DNA of 64,000 nt from Eublepharis macularius. Taxonomy: Eukaryota > Chordata > Lepidosauria > Squamata > Eublepharidae. This document shows positions 50,130 to 64,000 of the stretch, piece after piece. The first letter of the stretch is position 1; the number at the start of each line of letters is the position of its first letter. A program made the position numbers and the translations under genes. The DNA is taken from positions 94,333,001-94,397,000 of the forward strand of contig NC_072800.1 of NCBI RefSeq assembly GCF_028583425.1, given 5' to 3'. Under the pieces are notes generated by a model. The model saw nothing but the letters and a program-made list of their open reading frames with translations, made no database searches and was not told the DNA's origin.

Positions 50130-50375
50130 AATAAATAAATAAATTTATTTACAATATGTATAGTCCACCTTTCTCACTGAGGCTCAAGATGGATCACAGC
50201 ATTATAAATAGTGCAACCAGTCCGTATAAGGCAACTAATGAACAAGGCAAAAGGACTAGGGTTACCAAAGTAGAGAACAAGACGATCAACAAAAGTGATC
50301 TGAGGCAAGATTTCCTATAAATGATGCAGACAGGATCACAATGTAAGGACGATGCAATAAAAGCAAGGGATACCT
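50130..50375 (-). repeat. CR1 LINE 3' tail fragment
   Basis: Minus-strand CR1 tail (CTTTCTCACTGAGGCTC) followed by more of the 3' UTR. Confidence 0.6.
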
Positions 50376-50394
50376 ACAATAAATATACGGGTTG

Positions 50395-50815
50395 GGATCA
50401 GCATGCCTGGAAGACTTCCTTACGAACCTGCCTGCCGACCGCAGCCATCTTTGGAAGCCCTGGTTCCGGTGCCCCTGCCACCTGAGGCTTGACAGGAGGC
50501 AGCCCGAGAAAAGGCCTTCTCAGTTGTGGCACTGGAAATCTCTCCCCTGGGAGGATCCGTTGTCTCCTTTTGCTGCTGTCCTTTTGCCAGAGAAGACTTC
50601 TTTGTTTATCTGGTGCTCCCTCCAGCCCTTCCTGTTTTAATTGCCATTTTCATGTTTTTATGTGTGTTTTAAACTTTGTTTTGTTTTAATGATTTGGTTT
50701 TCTTTGATTTTAATTCTTTTTAAGATGCTCTTTTATTATATGTGTTTTTAACTTGTTAGCAGCCTTGGTGGCCCTGATGAGGACAGAATGGCAGGGTATA
50801 AATTTTGTAAATAAA
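50395..50815 (+). repeat. 3' end of another CR1-like LINE
   Basis: Short decayed coding end, then a T-rich 3' UTR and the tail GGCAGGGTATAAATTTTGTAA with AAATAAAA. Confidence 0.55.
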
Positions 50816-50829
50816 ATAACTATTGCACT

Positions 50830-51230
50830 GGACTACAGTTCTGCCCCAATATAAAGTCTACCTCCTTGGCTGCTCATTCTCCTATCGCTCTCATATCTTT
50901 TTAAAAATGCCATCTTGAACATTACAGTTTTGCACATTCTGTGAGACGATAGAAACACCGGAGCTTTTCTTACCTCTTCGGGCAAGTCATTCCATAAGGT
51001 GAGAGCTATTACTGAGATTGCTTGTGAACCAGCAGCTGCCAAAACCCATTTACAGGACAGGAATTTAGGATGCCCTGCTCAGGTGAGCGAAGCTATCGCA
51101 GGAGAGAGACTCCTGTAGGGACGTGGGCTCAAGGCCACCCAGGGCTTTGGAGGTGATCAGCATCACCTTGAATTGAACTTGGTAACCAGTGGAGTGTTTG
51201 CAGAAGAGGCGTGGCATGCATGTTTCTTCT
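50830..51230 (-). mobile_element. CR1 LINE C-terminal fragment
   Basis: The minus strand encodes ISVIALTLWNDLPEEVRKAP, the conserved C-terminal block of CR1 ORF2, with further CR1-like sequence up to 51230. Confidence 0.75.
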
Positions 51231-51471
51231 CCCCTAAACAAGCTTTTTACTGATCGCTACATCATACGGCAATCCTGAGAAGCCTAGCACCGTATCCTGT
51301 GCAAATTTCCTGTGCCTGCCCCACGGTGTGCTCCTAAAGGTCAAGAGGGCAGTTGGCAAGGGAGAAGGCAGGGCAAAGCCAAGACTCCTCTGCCTTTTTA
51401 CTTCCCATGTGCAATTCTGGCTTTGAAGCTGCTGGCCAAGCGTTAAGGTAGATAACACGGATTAGGGGAAG

Positions 51472-51678
51472 GGGATGTGGCTCAGAAGCATTGCATATGC
51501 CTTGCATACAGAAGGTCCCAGGTTCAATCCCTGGCTTCTCCAGTTAAAACAATTGAGTAGGAAGTAACGTGAAAGGTCTCTGCCTTAGAACCCAGAGAGC
51601 AGCTGCTGGTCAGCGGAGACGAGGCTGACCTTGGTAGAGAAAGGGTCTCAGTAGAAGGCAGTTTCATTTGTGGTGTTT
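51472..51678 (+). mobile_element. tRNA-derived SINE family 1, near full length
   Basis: Best copy in the window: head GGGGATGTGGCTCAGAAGC, B box GGTTCAATCCCTGG, body TCTGCCTTAGAACCCAGAG, end AGTAGAAGGCAGTTTCA. Confidence 0.85.
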
Positions 51679-52869
51679 GGTGTACAAAGCAAACGTGGAC
51701 ACGCATGGCCCGGCGGACCTCTTCTCAGCCACCTATTCCATTTGCTGTTGGCAGTTTTTGTTTCGGAGAGAAGCTAGAGCTGGTTCTCGGCAAACAAGCA
51801 GCTTTGTGTTTCTGTTGCCCAATGATCTTGAACAGGTTTCATTGGACTTGAAGGTTTTCCTTTCGTAGGTAAGAGGTGTAACTACAGTAGATACTTTTCT
51901 GTTTCACAGCATCCAATTAGCTGCTTCTAGTCCAAACAAAGCAACTACTGAGGGATTAGCAATGAGGTATAATTGGGATGAGGAAACAGGCCATGAATTA
52001 ATGTGTGTCAGTCATGGAGTCTGAGTTCCTAACAGCCCCTATGATTTGGGCTGTGCTGAGTGGCGTAGAATCTCAGGCCCTTTGGCTTTGTCTCTGTCTC
52101 TGAAGATGAAACACACTGTTTGGAGGTTTGGATAAAACAACCACTGCTCTCTCTGACCCATATTGCATCCTCTCCCCTCACCCTCTTGTTTTTCCAGGGA
52201 CTGAGTCTTTTCACTCTGCCAGCGATGTTCTCCCTAAATTCATGTAGAAGAGGTAAGAAGCAGCTGAAGTGGAATGGGAGGGCTCTATAGGTAGGTTTCC
52301 TATATGCTCTCTGAAACAAAGAAAGGAGTGGGGAAATCCTGGCTCGTCTGCTGAGCTGAAAACCACAGGATTCTGTTTGGTCCCTGGTTTCCGGAATGCT
52401 TTCCAGGTGCCAGTCAGTCGAGGCACATCAAAATGAGGCAGAGAGCAAGCCGTTTTTGTAGTTCTTGAAGCCGTGTGGGAAGCTGTGTCTTAACAGTCTT
52501 GGTGTCCACCATCACAGCAGCTGTGTTCCGTAGCTCATGGTTCCCATTCAGCAGACAGGGAGCTGGAGTGACCTGTCCAGAGCAGAGCGGGGAGGGCTTC
52601 AGCCCAAGTCCATTCTCTATCCTCTTGTGGTTTTGCTTTCTGCCCATTTATCATGAGACGGAAAATTCAGTAGCTTCACCACTCTCAGTTGTGCCCCTTT
52701 GTCCCACCCGAGTGAGACATCGACCTGTGTGTGTTGTGTTCTCCTCTCACCTTGTCTTTCCTCACCCCCCGTTGTTGAACCAAACTTGATGTGTAGCTCC
52801 TTATTAGTTCCTCACTCTAGTTGGTCCAATCATTAGTCATCCTTGCTGCTCTTTCCAAGTCTGCAGCTG

Positions 52870-52985
52870 TTATTTTTGTCATTTATAGTCCACCTTTCTC
52901 ACTGAGACTCAAGGCGGATTACACAGTGTGAGATTAGGACAGTCGGTATCAAGGACATTTCAAGTACTCATGCTGGAATACACAA
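52870..52985 (-). repeat. CR1 LINE 3' tail fragment
   Basis: CTTTCTCACTGAGACTCAAG followed by TTACACAGTGTGAGATTAGG on the plus strand, i.e. a minus CR1 tail. Confidence 0.7.
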
Positions 52986-53634
52986 TCCCCTGGGGGGAGG
53001 GGGGTGCCAGCTTTGCCACCCTGCCCTGAGACACGTTGCCCAGGAGTGGTGGATCCCAAGACTGTTTTCCTAGGCACGTGCCGGCCGCAGTGGCCACGAT
53101 GAGGGCTGAATCAGCTGCAGCTGCCCAGCTCCTAAATCCAGAAGAACAGGGTCAAGAGGCGAAGGAGAGCAAGAGCTGTTGTGCCAGGGCTAGTGGTTTG
53201 TCATGGGTTCCATGATGGTGCTAGGAGAGAGAAGTTGAGAAGTTACCTTCTGCCTGCCTAACACAGGCTTGATCTGTGCTGGTTCATCCCCTTTGGAGGC
53301 AAGCACGGCCTGACCTGCTGAGCTGCAGGACAAAGTGTGGCAACTATACCCTGTTAAAACGCTTTCCATCACTTAATAAAAAATTCATGTACAAATAAGG
53401 AGACCATTGACTTTGGGTGTTTTTCCTATACGCTGTGTCACCTGAGCTGAAAGCTTTCGTATAACTAACCGTGACAAACCACTAGCCAGCCTCATGTGTA
53501 GACTGTCTGATCTCGCCTTTTTCTTTGGTTCTGCATTCCTGTTTTCTTCTTCTCTCCTGTCAAAGATGTGGTTCTTCTGACTGTTCTTCTTTTCCATTAC
53601 TACATTTTACACACACAGAGATATCTTTTCCCTA

Positions 53635-53850
53635 GATCCAGAGGAGTTAGCCATGTTAGTCTGTAGTCACAAAATAGTAAAGAATTCCAGTAGCACCTTT
53701 AAGACTAACCAACTTTATTGTAGCATGAGCTTTTGAGAGCTGTGGTTCTCGAAAGCTGACGATGCATCTGACGAAGAGAGCTGTGGTTCTCGAAAGCTTA
53801 TGCTACAATAAAGTTGGTTAGTCTTAAAGGTGCTACTGGACTCTTCTTCC
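53635..53850. mobile_element. Foldback repeat, family A
   Basis: Most complete palindrome of the family: outer arm AGAGGAGTTAGCCATGTTAG, inner arm pair CAACTTTATTGTAGCATGAG and its inverse. The right outer arm is missing. Flanks TTCCCTAGA and TTCCTAGA may be a decayed target duplication. Confidence 0.8.
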
Positions 53851-56550
53851 TAGAGTGGCTGAGGAATAACCTCGTGCCCTCCCTTTTCCACTCACAATTT
53901 GGACTGCTGAACCCTCCCACCCGCCAAGGGCGGCCCTCCTCTGCATCTTCCCTGCCCCCTTGTTCATTGCTGTTCTCCCTCATGGCCTAACTTCCCACAC
54001 TGCTGCCCCACCGTTTCCCATGCACTTTACCATTATTTTTGCATTCTCCTTTCCTCTTCCAACCCCATCTCCCTTCTTACATACCTGTTGAGGTCCCTTG
54101 TGGGGCAGTTTCCTAGTCTCTTTCCCATCAACAACCACCTGCTTTAGGCAGCATGAATCATGTATTTTGTCCCTGCACCCTCAGTTTCTCCTTTCTTTAC
54201 AACTTAGCCCAGGAGGAAAGACCTCTTACTTCGCAGTTCCTGTTCCTTACAGCAGTTCCCATTTGTGGCTGGTGAGCAGCCTTCATGCCAGCTGGGCATA
54301 AGCAGAAAAGCAGCAGGTTTTGTATGTCACAGGAACAGTGCCACACGAGTGGAACCACAATCACAGAACCAGAGAAGCATCCTCAACAGATTCCCTTTCC
54401 ATTGCATCACCCCTTCCTTACTCAGGATACCAGTATTAGAAAAATTGTCTTGCTGTGTAGTGCCACTCCCGCATTAGGGTGGGGTCTGGCGGAATGGGGC
54501 CATGGGATCCACGCCTGAACTTTTTCCTCCACTCCCCTCCCTGGACCGTGGCCAGAGAGTGTTGCAAGGATATAAGACTGCAGTCTTTGCTTCGGACGAG
54601 TGGGGCTTGTCCAGACATCCTTATTCTGTGGGGGCTTGGGCAGGGGACACTGTGCTTTTCCTCTTCATTGGGACTGTGTCCCGCGGTGGAGGAGGCCGTC
54701 AGTGCCTTGCCTTCAGAGCTCCCATGGGCGAGGGCCTCCGATGTGTCTATACTCTCAACAGCTTGCTTTCCAGGGCGTGGGCTGGTTGCAGGCAGGTGCT
54801 AAGTGGGGGAGAGGGCCTGAAATCGTCCTTCTATGGTGCTTGGTGCCTTGGAACTGATCTTGAGTCCCTGACTGACCCACTTCTTGTTCTTGGTTGTACT
54901 TCTGCAAAGAGGAGGTGAGTGTCTGGCCCGCAGTGCCCCTGGGTGGAGTGCTTGGGCATATGTCATGTGTCTGCCTGTGCTCTGCAGTCTTCAGTGTGGC
55001 AACAGTGGGAGCTTACCTAAAATTTGTTTGTGTGTGTGTTTGTCTTTATGGGCCCCAGCTGGGGCTCTTTGGCAACAGGCTGCCACTTGGGAAGTGGTGG
55101 GGAGGGAGTGGCGCTTGGTGTGGTTTAGTCTGCAGTATCCAGTCTATTTCATTCTTACAAGCAGCTGTACAAACAGAGTTCAAGGTTTTAATGGCTCCAC
55201 CTACCCACCCTAGCAACCGGGGGAGGGGAGGACTGTAAAGGAGCAATCCTAAGCAGGGTTACAAAGAAGTAAGGCCCATTTTATTCAGTGGGGCTTACTC
55301 CCAGGAAAGCGTCCTTAGGACTGCAGCCTGCAACAGCTGTCCCCTTCCTGACTTAGCTGTGTGATGAGCACGGGGTGCCTTTCGCTTGGAGCCCTTGTGG
55401 TTGCTGCAAAGGTGAGCCTCCTTTGGGGTCTTTGTCCAGAGGCTGTTGGGATGTAGAATATACACCCCACCTCCCTCCTCCTCTTGTGTGAGTGCTTCTC
55501 AGCTTGCTGCATTTTCTCCTTTCATATCCTACCATTCATTTTCCACTGGTTTGTATACACACATGCCTGAGTTTGCTTCCCATTTGACAGAACTGCCTCT
55601 GTTGGTTCTCCGTTTCCTGTGCATTGCATAGTGTGTGGCAGTAGAGCAGCACTGTGTCGTGCCATGCCTCTCGATGTGTGCAATCTGTCGACTCTGCCGC
55701 AGTTTGTGTGTCTGTGGCTACAGCACAGCCTTCCACCAGTGCAAGAGTATAGAAAGAATCCGGTTCTCCGACCCATGCATGATGTCTGAGGGCACAATCC
55801 TACCCGGCAGTCAGTGCCTGGGCTTCTTGCGCTGGTGTGGAATGTCTGACGCAGATGTTTGCATCCCTGTGGTTACATCAGGTTCTCTGTGCAGGTGTGG
55901 TGTGGTGTGGGTGACAGCATTATCCATCGTGGCAGAGCTGAGCTGCAAGGCCTTCTGATGACAGGGGAGCTGCAGCCTTACAGAGGAGCCAGCCAGCCAG
56001 CCTCTCCTATGGTCTTGCAAGAGATTTTGTTATTATCTTCATCTCTACGTTAGCACACAGCATATGTATTGGGTCTTCCTTAATAGTTAGTGGAGCCCAA
56101 GTCAGTCATCCAGTTGGACCATTTTGTGCTGCTAGTTCTGGCATTGCATGGGTAGCTCTCAGGCCTGCTTATATCCCCCCCCCCCCAACCTTCCTAAAGG
56201 GCTAATTATTTTCAGACCGGTTCATGTTTTGTGCTCCAATCCTATGAACTTCCACCTTCACAAAGCAGCATTCTGGGCAAGGCACAACTGCTGTGTTGCT
56301 TGTAGTATAGTGTTGGAATAGGGAGTCCACCCAAAGGCATTTTGTGGGCAGGCACCACACTGCATAAAATGCTTGTGCGCTGGTTGCTACCACTGCCCCC
56401 ACGTGCGGCAAAGCAGTCGCCCTGGAAGGCTGAGCCTTGCTGCCGAGCAGAGGGCGAACATTGGCAGAGCCCCCCCCCCCCCCCCGGGCTCAGCCACCAG
56501 GCGGGCAAATGTTCTAGGTGTGCCTGTTGCTTGAGAGCCAGGGGCATGAG
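53851..56550. other. Intergenic sequence upstream of DHX30
   Basis: Mostly unrecognised single-copy-looking sequence. One dispersed repeat of the TTACTCCCAGGAAAG family lies at 55245-55330, and C runs lie at about 56169 and 56470-56485. I found no exon matching an alternative DHX30 first exon. Confidence 0.4.
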
Positions 56551-56952
56551 ACCCTAACGTTGCGCTGGCGCCTCTGCGGCCTTGGTCCTGGAGGCAAGGC
56601 GATGGGACAGTCTCAGGAAGCCGGTTCTTGGCGAGAGCCCTCTTGCCCCTGGGACGGCCTGGGGATCGCGGCCTCGCTGGGGGCAGAGCTGGCTGGAGGG
56701 GCGTCGTGGCGCACAGGGACGGCCCTCCTCCCCGCGCCAGCCCCGCGCCCCTGTGCTGCTGCGCTGGGGCTTGTCCCGGGCCCAGAGCCGAGGCCCCTCC
56801 GTCCCTCCCTGCCCGCCCGCGGCCGCGCTGCTGTGCCGGGCGAGCGGCGTGCTAAGCCCCGGCGCCCGCCAGGGGGCGCTCCGAGCCGCCGCCCCCGCCC
56901 CCTTGGGCGCGGGCCGCTCCCGGCCGCCCCACGCATGCGTGCGCCTCGCAAG

Positions 56953-63914
<6,962 letters not shown>

Positions 63915-64000
63915 GTGAGTCCAACTCAGACAGCAGGGGGGCGCTTTTGAGGGGAGGATGAGGAGAGAGATGCGAAGGCCCGCAAAATGTTGGGGGGGGG

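Noticed and set aside
54479..54918. Frames of 107-138 aa with a GTGAGT near 54912, considered as a DHX30 upstream exon
   Set aside because: No similarity to known DHX30 first exons, no convincing acceptor, and it does not join exon 2 in frame with evidence.

Overview
The window is vertebrate nuclear DNA, most likely from a squamate reptile (a gecko-type lizard is plausible). The evidence is intron-bearing genes with GT-AG junctions, CpG-island promoters, and a repeat set of CR1 and Bov-B LINEs, tRNA-derived SINEs, a 5S-rRNA-derived SINE with a Bov-B-like tail, hAT-like elements and several palindromic foldback repeats. Species assignment is inference; the vertebrate gene calls are not.

Three protein genes are supported exon by exon. 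(1) SMARCC1, minus strand: only its first coding exon (1487-1744) and CpG-island promoter are inside; the rest lies left of the window. (2) A complete 13-exon KANSL1-family gene on the minus strand, ATG at 35500, stop at 8445, poly(A) signal at 7634-7639. It encodes 781 aa. All twelve introns are GT-AG and all phases agree. It keeps the coiled segment, the WDR5-binding (WIN) motif and the PEHE region of KANSL1. (3) DHX30, plus strand: the first five coding exons (56953-63914), including the mitochondrial-type N-terminus, dsRNA-binding domain 1 and the start of domain 2; it continues past the right edge.

In human, SMARCC1 and DHX30 are adjacent, with MAP4 next to DHX30. MAPT sits beside KANSL1 and MAP2 lies near KANSL1L. 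A KANSL1-family gene in the MAP4 neighbourhood therefore looks like the third ohnolog of this family, kept here and absent from the human locus. This is the main discovery candidate.

Between the KANSL1-like promoter (about 35.5 kb) and DHX30 (about 56.9 kb) lies a further CpG island (39.5-41.0 kb) with a ZNF143-type site and an ETS site, arranged like a divergent promoter. I see possible exons on either side (minus 38527-38611; plus 41197-41403) but cannot name a gene. The rest of 41.4-56.5 kb is dominated by nested repeats: a degenerate full-length-type CR1, a Bov-B fragment and at least five foldback elements, including a 545-bp GC-rich palindrome that mimics a CpG island.

Functionally, SMARCC1 (BAF chromatin remodelling) and the KANSL1-like protein (scaffold of the MOF/KAT8 NSL acetyltransferase complex) are nuclear chromatin regulators, and DHX30 is an RNA helicase of mitochondria and cytoplasm. 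All three promoters carry NRF1-type palindromes.
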